Source: Haliea sp040221975 (GTDB lineage: Bacteria > Pseudomonadota > Gammaproteobacteria > Pseudomonadales > Halieaceae). From it: a stretch of 64,000 nt of DNA. The notes under the pieces were generated by a model. That model worked only from the letters and a program-made list of their open reading frames with translations, was not told the origin of the DNA and made no database searches. Position numbers and translations under genes: made by a program. Within the stretch, counting starts at the first letter, position 1. Each line of letters begins with the position of its first letter. Shown here piece by piece: positions 8,176 through 16,951 of this stretch. The stretch is from assembly GCA_040221975.1 (NCBI GenBank), contig JAVJWR010000007.1:65089-129088 (forward strand), given 5' to 3'.

Positions 8176-9341
8176 ACCTCGGCCAACTGGCGCTGCCTGA
8201 CCACCTCCAGCTGGGCTTGATAACCCTGGATATCGCTGCGCAGGCTCGCCGCGGCAATGGCCTGCTCAATCAGGCGCTCGGCGGCCGCGTATTGCTGCAG
8301 GCGGAAGTGGATGATGCCGGTGGCGTAGAGCAGGGCGCTATCGTCTGGATGCAGCTTGAGCGCAACGCGATAGTGCGCCAGCGCCGTCGTCCAGTCACCG
8401 GCCTCACCCGCCCTGTCTCCGAGCCAGGCGTGATACCAGGGATTCCGGTCGCGGTAGCGATTGATGCGGTCGACCCAGTAGTCGCGCTCGTCGGTGCGAC
8501 CCATTTGTCCGTATAGCACCACCAGGTTGTTCATCGCCGAGCGATCGGCACGATCAATGGCCAGGGCCTGCAGCAGGCTCCACTCGGCCTCGCTGAACTG
8601 ACCGGCGTGGCGGTACACGGCACCGAGATTCACCCACAGATGGGGCAGGCCGGGACTCAGCTGCAGTGCCCGTGCCAGTTCGATCCACGCGGCCTCCAGA
8701 TCGCCCCGAGAAAGCGCCTCGACGCCAATGTTATTGTGGTCCAGCGCCGCCGCATCCGCGTCCTCCAGCAACCTGGAGGCGGCAATATCCCGCGACTGCA
8801 ATGGATCGATATCCACCATGAACTGCTCGCCCGAGGGCATCTGCACCATCACATTGACATGCAGGCGCACCGCGATGCGCTCTCCCAGGCGGGTCCACTG
8901 CGGGCGCACTTCCAGCCACTGGTATTGGGCATCAAGCCCCGCCTCCCGGGCGAGGGCAACAAACAGATGGGCAAAGGACAGGCAATTGGCGGCCCCCGTC
9001 CGGAACACCGTTGCCGCCGTGCCGTCGGCGAAGGGATCGTAGGCGACCCCCAGGGCTCCCTGCCCCTTCACCGCCTCGTGCAGGCTCAACAGGCGCTGGC
9101 GTGCGCCACCGCGGGGAGGTGCGTAGCGCGCCACGAAGGCCTGCATCTCCGGCGTCAGCGCCAGCAGGTCGGGGGCAGGAGCACGAGTGCCGACCTCCGC
9201 CAGGGTGACGGGAATGCCGCCGTGCACCAGCGGCGGCAGTTGGCCCGCAGCGACCGCGGGGCCGTCGAGTGTCGAACAGCCTGTCGACACAAGCAGGCAC
9301 GACAGCAGCGCTGCGGCCCGCAACCAGGAAACCTGTGTCAT
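8139..9341 (-). CDS. Lipoprotein with transglutaminase-like and TPR domains
   Basis: 400 residues from the ATG at 9341, preceded by GGAGG at optimal spacing. The N-terminus is a lipoprotein signal ending LLVSTGC. A transglutaminase/protease-like domain follows (about 85-190), with all three triad positions visible: Cys in GAANCLSFAHLF, His in LHVNVMV and Asp in FMVDIDP. The C-terminal half (about 205-375) is a series of tetratricopeptide repeats (DHNNIGVEALSRGDLEAAW, LPHLWVNLGAVYRHAGQF). An envelope protein-processing or scaffolding role is likely. Its start lies 92 bases from the Anr/FNR-like box that also faces the small gene at 9513. Confidence 0.85.
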   Translation of the reverse strand: MTQVSWLRAAALLSCLLVSTGCSTLDGPAVAAGQLPPLVHGGIPVTLAEVGTRAPAPDLLALTPEMQAFVARYAPPRGGARQRLLSLHEAVKGQGALGVAYDPFADGTAATVFRTGAANCLSFAHLFVALAREAGLDAQYQWLEVRPQWTRLGERIAVRLHVNVMVQMPSGEQFMVDIDPLQSRDIAASRLLEDADAAALDHNNIGVEALSRGDLEAAWIELARALQLSPGLPHLWVNLGAVYRHAGQFSEAEWSLLQALAIDRADRSAMNNLVVLYGQMGRTDERDYWVDRINRYRDRNPWYHAWLGDRAGEAGDWTTALAHYRVALKLHPDDSALLYATGIIHFRLQQYAAAERLIEQAIAAASLRSDIQGYQAQLEVVRQRQLAEVQPASGSGSTRI

Positions 9342-9432
9342 CGCAACCTCCCGGCCTGCCCCACGGGCACGCCTGCCCCTATTATAGCGCGCCGAGACCT
9401 CCGCTGCCCCGCTTGCAACAGGCGCGGATTTC

Positions 9433-9446
9433 TTGACCCGCATCAA
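9433..9446. promoter_or_regulatory. Anr/FNR-like box
   Basis: TTGAC CCGC ATCAA matches the TTGAT-N4-ATCAA consensus with one mismatch. It is centred near 9439.5. A class II promoter would start near 9481, leaving a short leader before the small gene at 9513. A second inverted repeat, TGCCA-GACT-TGGCA (9466-9479), lies where the -10 region would be. Confidence 0.55.
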
Positions 9447-9512
9447 GGCGGGCCGGCATCTGCTTTGCCAGACTTGGCAGACAATCCGTCTGACAACAAT
9501 CAGGAGGCAGCG

Positions 9513-9647
9513 ATGACGACACAGCATTCGCTACAGAAAAACGCCCTCGAAGATCAGAAAACGCTGCGGCGGCTCGGTACCGTGGTTGGACTGTTCATTC
9601 TGGCGACCGCGGCCATGGCCCTGGTGATCGGCATCACAATGGGCTGA
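9513..9647 (+). CDS. Small single-pass membrane protein, 44 residues
   Basis: A short gene with a perfect AGGAGG (9502-9507) six bases before ATG. The protein has a polar, charged N-terminal half (MTTQHSLQKNALEDQKTLRR) and one transmembrane helix (about residues 22-41) ending in ITMG. Function is not recognised. The strong ribosome binding site and the Anr/FNR-like box 67 bases upstream argue that it is real and tied to low oxygen. It resembles in size the small accessory proteins of respiratory complexes, but nothing in the sequence proves such a role. Confidence 0.75.
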   Translation: MTTQHSLQKNALEDQKTLRRLGTVVGLFILATAAMALVIGITMG

Positions 9648-9667
9648 GACGCGATCCGGCGATCCGT

Positions 9668-10294
9668 TCAGGCCGCGGTATGGAGGCCGCACTCGCGGCC
9701 GTCGTGAACCTTGGTCGGGTCAAAGTAGTGGCGACAGGTGGGTAGCTGGTGCTGCGCCATATACTGTTCCACATCCTGCTCCGACCAGTAAAACAGGGGC
9801 GCCACCTTGAGGATCCCGCGGTCATCGAGGGACACGATATCCAGGGTCCTGCGGTATTCTGTTTCTTCCCGCCGGATGCCCGTAAACCAGACTTCCGGTT
9901 GCAGATCCGCCAACGCCCTGGCGAAGGGCTCCAGCTTGACCTGACGGGTAAACTCCCGGTGCCGCTCTTCCTCGTCCACCGTGGGTATGCCGCCCATGAT
10001 CGCATTGCGCCGCTCGGAGGTCATGAGTGGGCTGTAGACACGGATATCCAGAGCCAGGTCCTGAATCAGCCGTTCCGCCACAACATAGGTGTCGCGCAGG
10101 TTGTAGCCAGTGTCCACCCATACGGTGGGCACCGCGGGGTCCGCGGAGCTGACCAGGTGCAACATGACCGCCGCGTTGCGACCCATGCTGGTGGTGGCAA
10201 TGGTGGGCTTGCCCAGCGCCAGCGCCCACTGCACGATGGCGGACGCACTGGCCCCGCGGAGGGCTTCGTTGGCGCTTTTCAGGTCAATACTCAC
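9668..10294 (-). CDS. cysH: Phosphoadenylyl-sulfate reductase (thioredoxin-dependent)
   Basis: 208 residues. Reduces PAPS to sulfite in assimilatory sulfate reduction. Shows an SMG-type PP-loop (TTSMGRNAAVMLHLVS), WVDTGYNL, TGIRREET and the C-terminal catalytic motif RECGLH. The extra Cys pairs that bind a 4Fe-4S cluster in APS reductases are absent, so PAPS is the likely substrate. It is slightly shorter than the E. coli enzyme (244). Divergent from the nitronate monooxygenase gene. The 208-bp gap holds an AATAACC-N11-GGTTATT inverted repeat that could be a LysR-type (CysB-like) operator. Confidence 0.9.
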   Translation of the reverse strand: MSIDLKSANEALRGASASAIVQWALALGKPTIATTSMGRNAAVMLHLVSSADPAVPTVWVDTGYNLRDTYVVAERLIQDLALDIRVYSPLMTSERRNAIMGGIPTVDEEERHREFTRQVKLEPFARALADLQPEVWFTGIRREETEYRRTLDIVSLDDRGILKVAPLFYWSEQDVEQYMAQHQLPTCRHYFDPTKVHDGRECGLHTAA

Positions 10295-10359
10295 GAGCGG
10301 TCGGGGCTGCCGTTATGGACGAAGACCGGCAACTCTAAAGAATCAGAACAGCAGTGACA

Positions 10360-10384
10360 AATAACCAGTTTTTATAAGGTTATT
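10360..10384. promoter_or_regulatory. Inverted repeat upstream of cysH, possible LysR/CysB-type operator
   Basis: AATAACC (10360-10366) and GGTTATT (10378-10384) are perfect 7-base arms around an 11-base AT-rich spacer, 66 bases upstream of the cysH start. The function is inferred from position only. Confidence 0.35.
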
Positions 10385-10411
10385 CGCAGCCGCACCCGGC
10401 CTGCTGAGCAG

Positions 10412-10434
10412 ATGGGCCAGTTTTGCTGGCCCAT
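10412..10434. promoter_or_regulatory. Perfect 9-bp hairpin ahead of the nitronate monooxygenase gene
   Basis: ATGGGCCAG / CTGGCCCAT arms around TTTTG. No T-run follows on either strand, so it is not a standard terminator. It may be an operator or a leader structure. Confidence 0.35.
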
Positions 10435-10502
10435 TGCCACCATTGCCCGGGAGGGCACAAACTACAATACTGAGGTCCCGAACCCGTATCCGGAGGAAAC
10501 CC

Positions 10503-11630
10503 GTGGCCAACTCACTGAGCGCTCGCCTGGGCATTGACTACCCCATTTTTGCCTTCACACATTGCCGCGATGTCGTGGTCGCTGTCAGCAAGGCCGGCGG
10601 CATCGGCGTTCTTGGCGCTGTCGGCTTCAGCCCGGAACAGCTGAAAGAGGAACTGGACTGGATTGATGAGCACATCGGCGACAAGCCCTATGGCGTCGAT
10701 ATTGTCATCCCGCAGAAGTACGAGGGCATGGAAGCCGTGTCCGCGGAAGAGATGGAAAAGCAGCTCTGGGCCCTGGTGCCGCAGGAGCACATCGACTTTG
10801 CCCAGCAACTGCTGGCCAACGCCGGCGTGCCGGAGTGGCCCGATGGCAGCAAGACCATGGGCCTGATGGGCTGGACGGACGCCACCGCCACGCCCCTGCT
10901 GGAGGAGGCCCTGACCCGCCCCAAGTGCAAGCTCATCGCCAACGCCCTGGGAACGCCGCCTGCGGAAAAAATCAAGCAGGTGAAGGATTCCGGCCGCCTG
11001 ATCGGGGCACTCTGCGGCAAGGTCAAGCAGGCCGTTGCGCACAAGGAGGCAGGGCTGGACTTTGTCATTGCCCAGGGCGGCGAGGGCGGCGGCCATACCG
11101 GCGACGTCGGCTCCATTGTACTGTGGCCGCAGATTGTCGACGCCATCGGCGACCTGCCCATGCTCGCCGCGGGCGGTATCGGCAACGGCCGCCAGATCGC
11201 CGCCGCCATGGCCATGGGCGCCGCTGGCGTCTGGACCGGCTCCCTGTGGCTCACCGTCGAGGAGGCCCATTCCCAACCAGCGCAGAAAGAGTCCCTGCTC
11301 AGGGCCACCAGCGAGGATACCGTGCGCTCCCGGTCCTGGACCGGCAAGCCCTGCCGCATGCTCAAGAGCGAGTGGACCGAAGCCTGGGACCGGGCCGATA
11401 CGCCCGACCCGCTGGGGATGCCCCTGCAGGGACTGGTGACCTCGGACGGCATCCGCCGCACTGCGGTTTACGCCGACAAGGGCGAATGCCAGAAGGTTGC
11501 CTTCAACCCCTGCGGCCAGGTCATTGGCCAGATCAACAGCGTCGAGTCCTGCCGCCAGGTCATTTACCGGCTGCTGGACGAATACGTGGACGCTGTGCAG
11601 AAAGCCGGCAGCCTGCTCCCGGAGACCTGA
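10503..11630 (+). CDS. Nitronate monooxygenase (2-nitropropane dioxygenase family)
   Basis: 375 residues from GTG 10503, preceded by GGAGGA (10492-10497). An FMN-dependent TIM barrel. The N-terminus RLGIDYPIF, then GGIGVLGAVGF, the phosphate-binding QGGEGGGHTG block (about residue 195) and LAAGGIGNGRQIAAAM are standard family marks. These enzymes oxidise alkyl nitronates, though many members have other enone or nitro substrates. The C-terminal part is longer than in the smallest members. An in-frame upstream extension to 10434 would run through the hairpin and lacks a ribosome binding site. Convergent with parA. Confidence 0.88.
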   Translation: MANSLSARLGIDYPIFAFTHCRDVVVAVSKAGGIGVLGAVGFSPEQLKEELDWIDEHIGDKPYGVDIVIPQKYEGMEAVSAEEMEKQLWALVPQEHIDFAQQLLANAGVPEWPDGSKTMGLMGWTDATATPLLEEALTRPKCKLIANALGTPPAEKIKQVKDSGRLIGALCGKVKQAVAHKEAGLDFVIAQGGEGGGHTGDVGSIVLWPQIVDAIGDLPMLAAGGIGNGRQIAAAMAMGAAGVWTGSLWLTVEEAHSQPAQKESLLRATSEDTVRSRSWTGKPCRMLKSEWTEAWDRADTPDPLGMPLQGLVTSDGIRRTAVYADKGECQKVAFNPCGQVIGQINSVESCRQVIYRLLDEYVDAVQKAGSLLPET

Positions 11631-11673
11631 GGCGGCGGCGCGCCGCGAGTGAACAACCTATTGCGAGATCACC

Positions 11674-11729
11674 GCTAGGCGCCCCGAGCTACGCGCCCCG
11701 AGCTACGCGCCCCGAGCTAGGCGCCCCGA
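11674..11729. repeat. Four 14-bp tandem repeats spanning the parA stop codon
   Basis: Units GCTAGGCGCCCCGA, GCTACGCGCCCCGA (twice) and GCTAGGCGCCCCGA, beginning at 11674, 11688, 11702 and 11716. The last unit contains the parA stop (TAG, complement of 11717-11719), so the array reiterates the end of the gene including its stop triplet. Confidence 0.9.
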
Positions 11730-12505
11730 CCCTCAAGCTCGTCGTACAGTTCGAGGAACTGCAGGGTGAGCTTGTGGCTGGGCGCCATGTCCACCAGCGG
11801 CCGGTGTTCCCGGTGTGACTCCTTCATCTTCACCGAGGTGTTGAGGTAGGTGCGACACACCGGATAGCCCTCCTCCTCCAGCTCCGCCACCAGTTCGCCG
11901 GGCAGCCGCGCCTGGCTGTTGAACTGGTTGATGACAATGCCCTCGACCTCGAGATCGGGATTGTGGTCCTCCTGCAGCTCGGCGATGTTTTCCATCAGCG
12001 AGTACAGACTCTGGCGGGCGAAACTGTCGCAGTCAAAGGGGATGAGCACTACATCGGCGGCGATCAGCGCCGATTTGGAGTAGAAATTGAAGTTGGGCGG
12101 AGTATCAATATAGACCCGGTCGTACTCCTCGTCCAGCTTCTCCAGGGCATCGCGCAACTTGTAGATCTTGTAGCGCGACTCCAGCTCCTTTTCCAGCTGG
12201 GTCAGCACCGGGCTGGAGGGCAGCAGGAACAGGTTTTCCCAGGGAGTCTCCCAGACGAAGGAATCCGGGTTCTGGCGCATCTTGCGCGAACCCACTGTCT
12301 GCTTGAACAGCCCGGCCACGCCCTGGGCCTCCGCCGGGAACGTCTCCGCGTCGATCTCGCCGACTAGGTAGTGGGTACTGTTGCCCTGCACATCGAGGTC
12401 GACCACCAGCGTCCGCAGGCCGCGGGCAGCGCTGATTGCCGCCAGGTTGCAGGTAATGCTGGTCTTGCCAACCCCGCCTTTCTGGTTGAAAACGACACGT
12501 TTCAT
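11717..12505 (-). CDS. ParA/MinD-type ATPase, orphan
   Basis: 262 residues from ATG 12505. Deviant Walker A NQKGGVGKTS at residues 6-15, switch region DLDVQGNSTHYL and a Walker B-type VYIDTPPNF. This is a ParA-family P-loop ATPase that would dimerise on ATP and position DNA or protein cargo. No parB or parS-like neighbour is present: the surrounding genes are a nitronate monooxygenase and an alcohol dehydrogenase. A chromosomal orphan that positions an unknown cargo is more likely than a true partition locus. The first ATG upstream (12556) lacks support. Confidence 0.87.
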   Translation of the reverse strand: MKRVVFNQKGGVGKTSITCNLAAISAARGLRTLVVDLDVQGNSTHYLVGEIDAETFPAEAQGVAGLFKQTVGSRKMRQNPDSFVWETPWENLFLLPSSPVLTQLEKELESRYKIYKLRDALEKLDEEYDRVYIDTPPNFNFYSKSALIAADVVLIPFDCDSFARQSLYSLMENIAELQEDHNPDLEVEGIVINQFNSQARLPGELVAELEEEGYPVCRTYLNTSVKMKESHREHRPLVDMAPSHKLTLQFLELYDELEGRGA

Positions 12506-12598
12506 GCTGGAGGATCTCCCGGGATTATTGCTGGAAGGGTCGCGCAGTGTAGCCAAAGCGGGCCGGATTGGGTAGATGACCGGGGCAGGCGGCCGACG

Positions 12599-13762
12599 TC
12601 AGCCCGCCCAGACCCGGCGGTACAGCCCCTCGATATCCGCCGCGTCGGGAATGCGCGGGTTGTTGCCCGGCGAACCCGACGCCAGCGCCTGTTGCGCCAT
12701 CGCCCCCAGGGCCCCAAACCAGTCGTCCTCGGCTATTCCCCACGCCCCGGGGCCGGGCACCTGCAGATCGGCCGTCAACTGCCGCAAACCGGCGACCAGC
12801 TTGTCCAGCGCCAGCGCGTCGCTGTCACCCGCGGCCGCCATGTCCATGGCGCGGGCACAGCGGGCATAGCGTTCCGGGGCGTGTGCCACCGACCAGGCGG
12901 TGACCTCGGCCAGCAACATGGCGTTGCTGAGCCCGTGGGGCACATGGAACAGGGCGCCGATGGGCCGGCTCATGCCGTGGATCAAGGTCACCGAGGCGTT
13001 GGCGAAGGCGATCCCGCCCTGGGTGGCCGCCAGCATCATTGCCTCCCGGGCCGCACGGTTGTCCGGCTCGGCCCACGCAGTGCGGATATGCTTGCTGATG
13101 CTCTGCATGGCGGCGAGGGCAATGCTGTCGGTGAAGGGGTTGGCCCTGCGGCTGACATAGGCTTCGATGGCGTGACAGAGGCTGTCCAGGCCGGTGTCCG
13201 CGGTCAGCCGGGGCGGCATGCTCAGGGTCAGCTCAAAGTCCACCAGTGCCGCCAGGGGCACCAGCCCCAGGCCCATGCAGAGCATTTTTTCCTGGTTCGC
13301 GGTATCGGTGATGACCGCGGCGCGGGTTACCTCGGCACCGGTGCCGGCAGTGGTCGGAATGGCGATGACGGGGAGACCACTGGCCACGCTGGCGGGCATC
13401 TTGTAGTCGCGCATCTCGCCGCCGTGCAGTGCCAGCACCGATACCGCCTTGGCGGTATCCAGGGAACTGCCGCCGCCCAGCGCCACCAGGCAGTCGTAGT
13501 CACCGCCATGCAGCACCTGCAGGCAGGCGGCGACGCTGTCAGTGGTGGGGTCGGGCACACAGTCAGCAAACATCCCACAGGAGACCCCCGCTGCCGCCAG
13601 TGGCGCCAGCAGGCGCTCGCTGAAGCCCTGCTGTATCAGAAAGGGATCGGTGACCAGCAGGGGCCGCGCCAGTCCCAGTTCCCGCAGTGTCGCCACCAGG
13701 GTCTGGCTGGCACCGGCGCCGATGCGGAGGATCCTCGGCAGCTGTATCGCCGCGGCCGACAT
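12599..13762 (-). CDS. Iron-containing alcohol dehydrogenase
   Basis: 387 residues from ATG 13762, six bases after the FKBP gene stop. Group III metal-dependent alcohol dehydrogenase: GGGSSLDTAKAV binds NAD(P), PTTAGTGAEVT is the family signature, and metal ligands are expected in the TADTGLDSLCHAIEAY and FHVPHGLSNAMLL blocks, all present. It interconverts alcohols and aldehydes; substrate unknown. Cotranscription with an FKBP chaperone/isomerase is unusual and has no obvious functional link. Confidence 0.92.
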   Translation of the reverse strand: MSAAAIQLPRILRIGAGASQTLVATLRELGLARPLLVTDPFLIQQGFSERLLAPLAAAGVSCGMFADCVPDPTTDSVAACLQVLHGGDYDCLVALGGGSSLDTAKAVSVLALHGGEMRDYKMPASVASGLPVIAIPTTAGTGAEVTRAAVITDTANQEKMLCMGLGLVPLAALVDFELTLSMPPRLTADTGLDSLCHAIEAYVSRRANPFTDSIALAAMQSISKHIRTAWAEPDNRAAREAMMLAATQGGIAFANASVTLIHGMSRPIGALFHVPHGLSNAMLLAEVTAWSVAHAPERYARCARAMDMAAAGDSDALALDKLVAGLRQLTADLQVPGPGAWGIAEDDWFGALGAMAQQALASGSPGNNPRIPDAADIEGLYRRVWAG

Positions 13763-13767
13763 CCGCG

Positions 13768-14400
13768 TCAATCCCTGATTTCCAGCAGATGGATCTCGAA
13801 TACCAGTGGCGTATTGGGTGGAATACTGTCTCCCGCACCCTGCTCGCCGTAGGCCAGGGCCGGTGGGCAGGTAATGCGCCACTTGTCGCCGATGCCCATC
13901 AGCTGCAGGGCCTCGGTCCAGCCAGGTATGACCTGGTGAATGCCGAACTGGGCAGGCTCACCGCGCTGCACCGAACTGTCAAAGACAGTGCCGTCGACAA
14001 AGGTGCCGTGATAATGCGTCACCACGGTACTGCGCGGACCGGGGCTGGCGCCGCCGCCGGCTTCCAGCACCTCGTACTGCAGGCCGCTGGTGGTGGTGGT
14101 CACTTCGGGCCGGGCAGCATTGGCCGCCAGGAACTTCTCCGCCAGCTGCTGCTGCTGAACGGCCAGGGCGCTGGCCGCAGCCTGCTGCCTGGCCTTGATC
14201 ACATCGTAGCTGGGATTCAACTCGCCGTCGGCCAGCAGGGACTGTTGCTGCTGGTACCAGTGCTGCATGCCGGCGATGACCGCCTGCAGGTCGAGCCCGT
14301 CGAATCGGTTGCGCAACAACTGGTCGCCGAACTGCAGGCCAAAACCGTAACTGACTTTCTGCTCATCGGTGGCCAGTTCCACCTCGGGGAGTAACGCCAT
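13768..14400 (-). CDS. FKBP-type peptidyl-prolyl isomerase (FklB/FkpA-like)
   Basis: 210 residues. An N-terminal helical dimerisation segment (about 1-95, rich in Gln around LAVQQQQLAEKFL) precedes a C-terminal FKBP domain with VTHYHGTFVDGTVFDSS, FGIHQVIPGWTEAL and CPPALAYGEQGAG. No signal peptide is visible, so a cytoplasmic FklB-like enzyme is more likely than periplasmic FkpA. It catalyses proline isomerisation in protein folding. First gene of an apparent two-gene operon with the Fe-alcohol dehydrogenase. Confidence 0.9.
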   Translation of the reverse strand: MALLPEVELATDEQKVSYGFGLQFGDQLLRNRFDGLDLQAVIAGMQHWYQQQQSLLADGELNPSYDVIKARQQAAASALAVQQQQLAEKFLAANAARPEVTTTTSGLQYEVLEAGGGASPGPRSTVVTHYHGTFVDGTVFDSSVQRGEPAQFGIHQVIPGWTEALQLMGIGDKWRITCPPALAYGEQGAGDSIPPNTPLVFEIHLLEIRD

Positions 14401-14479
14401 GAATACCGTCCATATGCGGCTTGGGGGGAGATCCGCAGCTTAACATAGTCGCCCACAGGATGCCGCCGACGCGCCCTGC

Positions 14480-15055
14480 TCAGTGCTCCTGTCGAACCTT
14501 GTGGCGTTGATAGCGGGCGGCCGTCATTTCCGTGTGCCAGATGGCAAACGTGCCGGAATCGAGGTCGTCATAGGCCTGGATGATGGCGTCGTTCACCTCG
14601 GGATAGGCGACCTCGTCCCAGGGGCATTCCTCGCGGGAAAAGTAGCGACAGGCCAGGGATTCGCTGCCGGCAAAAGTGTCCTCAGTGGCGACGCGGGCGC
14701 GAAAGGCCACGTAGATCTGGTTGATGAAGGTGATCGTGCCCATCATGTAGAACTCAAGCTCCGCGGGCGGCAGCACCACGCCCGCCTCTTCCCGCAGTTC
14801 GCGGGCGGCGCCCTCTGCCAGGGTTTCGCCCAGCTCCATGAAGCCGCCCGGGATCGCCCAGGCTCCCTGCTTCGGAGGCAGCGCGCGCTGCACCCACAGC
14901 AGGCGCTTGCCGCAGGCGATAAAGGTGGTCAGCACAATCATGGGGTGGTCGTGGTGCAGGCGGCCGCAACCCGTGCAGCGCCAGTGATTGCGCAGCTCGC
15001 CGCCGACCCGGTTGCGCGCCAGGACGGCGCCACATTGCGGACAATAACGGGTCAT
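14480..15055 (-). CDS. Nudix hydrolase with N-terminal zinc ribbon
   Basis: 191 residues from ATG 15055 (GAGGAC about ten bases upstream). Four Cys in two CxxC pairs (YCPQCG and CTGCG) form a zinc ribbon at residues 4-30. The Nudix box GGFMELGETLAEG...RELREEAGV is complete (Gx5Ex7REUxEExGU). The layout resembles NudC-related or ADP-ribose/nucleotide pyrophosphatases; the exact substrate is unknown. Divergent from cinA. Confidence 0.9.
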   Translation of the reverse strand: MTRYCPQCGAVLARNRVGGELRNHWRCTGCGRLHHDHPMIVLTTFIACGKRLLWVQRALPPKQGAWAIPGGFMELGETLAEGAARELREEAGVVLPPAELEFYMMGTITFINQIYVAFRARVATEDTFAGSESLACRYFSREECPWDEVAYPEVNDAIIQAYDDLDSGTFAIWHTEMTAARYQRHKVRQEH

Positions 15056-15177
15056 CGGCTTGCTGTCCTCACCTTCGCGGAACGCCTGTTGGATCATGGA
15101 GAGAGCAAAAATAGCACTTTGCCCCGGGAAAAGCATTGGCACTACACTGACGCTTCTTTATCTCAAGGAACACACCC

Positions 15178-16461
15178 GTGCAAAGCGATCCCCAGGTGCA
15201 GCTGCTGCTGACCGGCAACGAAATCATGAGCGGTGATACCGTCGACTCCAATTCCGCGATGATCGCCCTGCGCCTGGCCGAGATTGGCCTCGGCGTCTAC
15301 CGCAAGGTCACTGTGGGCGACAACAGCGAGCTGCTGCGCACAGAGCTGCTGGCCATGGCCGGGCAGGCAGATACCGTCATCATCAATGGCGGCCTCGGCC
15401 CCACCGTGGACGACCTGACGGCCGAAATACTGGCGGCAGCGGCCGGTGTGGAGCTGACCGAACACCCCGAGGCCCTGGCCCATCTGCAGGACTGGTGCGC
15501 ACGCCGCAACCTGCCGCTGAATGCCGCCAATCGCAAGCAGGCCCTGTTGCCAGCGGGCGCCCGTGTCATCCCCAACCCGATCGGCAGTGCCGTGGGCTTC
15601 GAGCTGAACCTCGGACGTTGCCGCGTAATCTGCACCCCGGGCGTACCGGGTGAGCTGCGGCGCATGCTGGACGGCATCATCGACGACCTGGGCCGTTCCC
15701 TGGCACGGCCCACGCAGCGCCATATCCTGCGCCTGCAGACCTTTGGCCTGGGAGAGTCCACGGCGCAACAGATGATCAGCGATGCCCTGCCGAACTGGCC
15801 CCCGGCGGTGGAACTGGGTTTCCGCGCCGGCGCGCCGCAAATGGAGATCAAGCTGGCAGTGACAGACGCCGCCGACCTGCCGCTGCGGACCCAGTGTGAG
15901 CAGCAGTTGCGGGAGCTGTTCGGCGACCACATCATCGGCGAGGGCGATAGCCAACTGGCCGGGCGCGTACTGGAATTGCTGCAGGCACAGGGCAGGACCC
16001 TCACCACTGCCGAGTCGTGTACTGGCGGCCTCATTGCCAGCATGCTGACCCGCATTCCCGGCTCGTCAGCAGCTTTTCACGCCGGCTTCGTCACCTATGC
16101 CGACGACATCAAGACCGCGGTCCTGGGGGTGCGCGCGGAGACCCTGGCGGCACAAGGCGCGGTCAGCGAAGAAGTGGTCCGGGAAATGGCCCTGGGAGCC
16201 CTGCAGCGGTCCCGGGCGGACTACGCCATCGCCGTATCCGGGATCGCCGGACCCGACGGCGGCAGCGCCGACAAGCCGGTGGGCACGGTGTGGCTGGCCT
16301 GGGGCAGCGCCGACCGGCTGCAGACGGCCTGCCTGCTGTGGCCGGTGGAGCGCGGCCTGTTCCAGACCATGGTTGCCGCCACTGGCCTGGACCTGATCCG
16401 CCGGCACCTGCTCGGCATTGCCAGCGAACCGCGCTATGTCAGCCAGCGCCGGACGCGCTGA
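15178..16461 (+). CDS. cinA: CinA: nicotinamide-nucleotide amidase / competence-damage protein
   Basis: 427 residues from GTG 15178, with AAGGA a few bases upstream. The N-terminal MoCF/CinA domain (1-170) has GDTVDSNSAMI and INGGLGPTVDDLT; the C-terminal amidase domain (about 270-420) has TAESCTGGLIASMLT and AVSGIAGPDGGS. Full-length two-domain CinA deamidates nicotinamide mononucleotide in pyridine nucleotide salvage and may also hydrolyse ADP-ribose. The stop abuts the stop of the convergent lipocalin-like gene. Confidence 0.95.
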   Translation: MQSDPQVQLLLTGNEIMSGDTVDSNSAMIALRLAEIGLGVYRKVTVGDNSELLRTELLAMAGQADTVIINGGLGPTVDDLTAEILAAAAGVELTEHPEALAHLQDWCARRNLPLNAANRKQALLPAGARVIPNPIGSAVGFELNLGRCRVICTPGVPGELRRMLDGIIDDLGRSLARPTQRHILRLQTFGLGESTAQQMISDALPNWPPAVELGFRAGAPQMEIKLAVTDAADLPLRTQCEQQLRELFGDHIIGEGDSQLAGRVLELLQAQGRTLTTAESCTGGLIASMLTRIPGSSAAFHAGFVTYADDIKTAVLGVRAETLAAQGAVSEEVVREMALGALQRSRADYAIAVSGIAGPDGGSADKPVGTVWLAWGSADRLQTACLLWPVERGLFQTMVAATGLDLIRRHLLGIASEPRYVSQRRTR

Positions 16462-16917
16462 TCAACCCGCGCCGGGACTGGTCGCCGGCGCCCGGTGCCA
16501 GACCAGGGTGTGGAAGCGTGTTACCCCGCGCACCTCGTCCTTGCCACTCAATACCAGCGTCTGGCCATCCAGCTCGGCGTGCCGCAGCTGCTCGGTACCG
16601 GGAAAGTTCGGATTCAGGCTCTGGGTCACGTAGTGCACCACATCGCCATTGATCACCCGGTAGCGGCCGGCGTAATGGAAGTAGCTGCTGTAGGCGCTGG
16701 CCTTGACCGCATCCGGCATCTTGCGGGGGCTTTCGTCTTCCGGCAACCGGGCCCGGTCATGCCGGCAGATGGACGCGCTCATCCAGCCATCTTCGCTGTA
16801 GAGCAGCAGGCCGCGCGGGTCCTCGCCGAAGGGGTTGCTGATGTCATCGCGGCCGGCAAAGCCGATGGACCAGGACTCAAGTTGCCAGGTCCCCACCAGT
16901 TGCTGTTGTTCAATCAT
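16462..16917 (-). CDS. Lipocalin-like domain protein
   Basis: 151 residues from ATG 16917 (CAGGAGC upstream). The opening QLVGTWQLESWSIGF, then GLLLYSEDGWMSA and YFHYAGRYRVINGDVVHYV, match the bacterial lipocalin_5-type beta-barrel proteins of unknown function. No signal peptide. Its start lies 35 bases downstream of the pdxH stop on the same strand, so it is probably cotranscribed with pdxH. Confidence 0.75.
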   Translation of the reverse strand: MIEQQQLVGTWQLESWSIGFAGRDDISNPFGEDPRGLLLYSEDGWMSASICRHDRARLPEDESPRKMPDAVKASAYSSYFHYAGRYRVINGDVVHYVTQSLNPNFPGTEQLRHAELDGQTLVLSGKDEVRGVTRFHTLVWHRAPATSPGAG

Positions 16918-16951
16918 CTCGTTGCCTTGCTCCTGTGTCTGAATTCCCGGT

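Noticed and set aside
11674..11729. Possible CRISPR array
   Set aside because: Units are contiguous 14-mers without spacers; no cas genes are present.
11717..12505. Chromosome partition locus
   Set aside because: No parB, no rnpA/gidAB-type neighbourhood and no parS-like 16-mer noticed; an orphan ParA is the better call.
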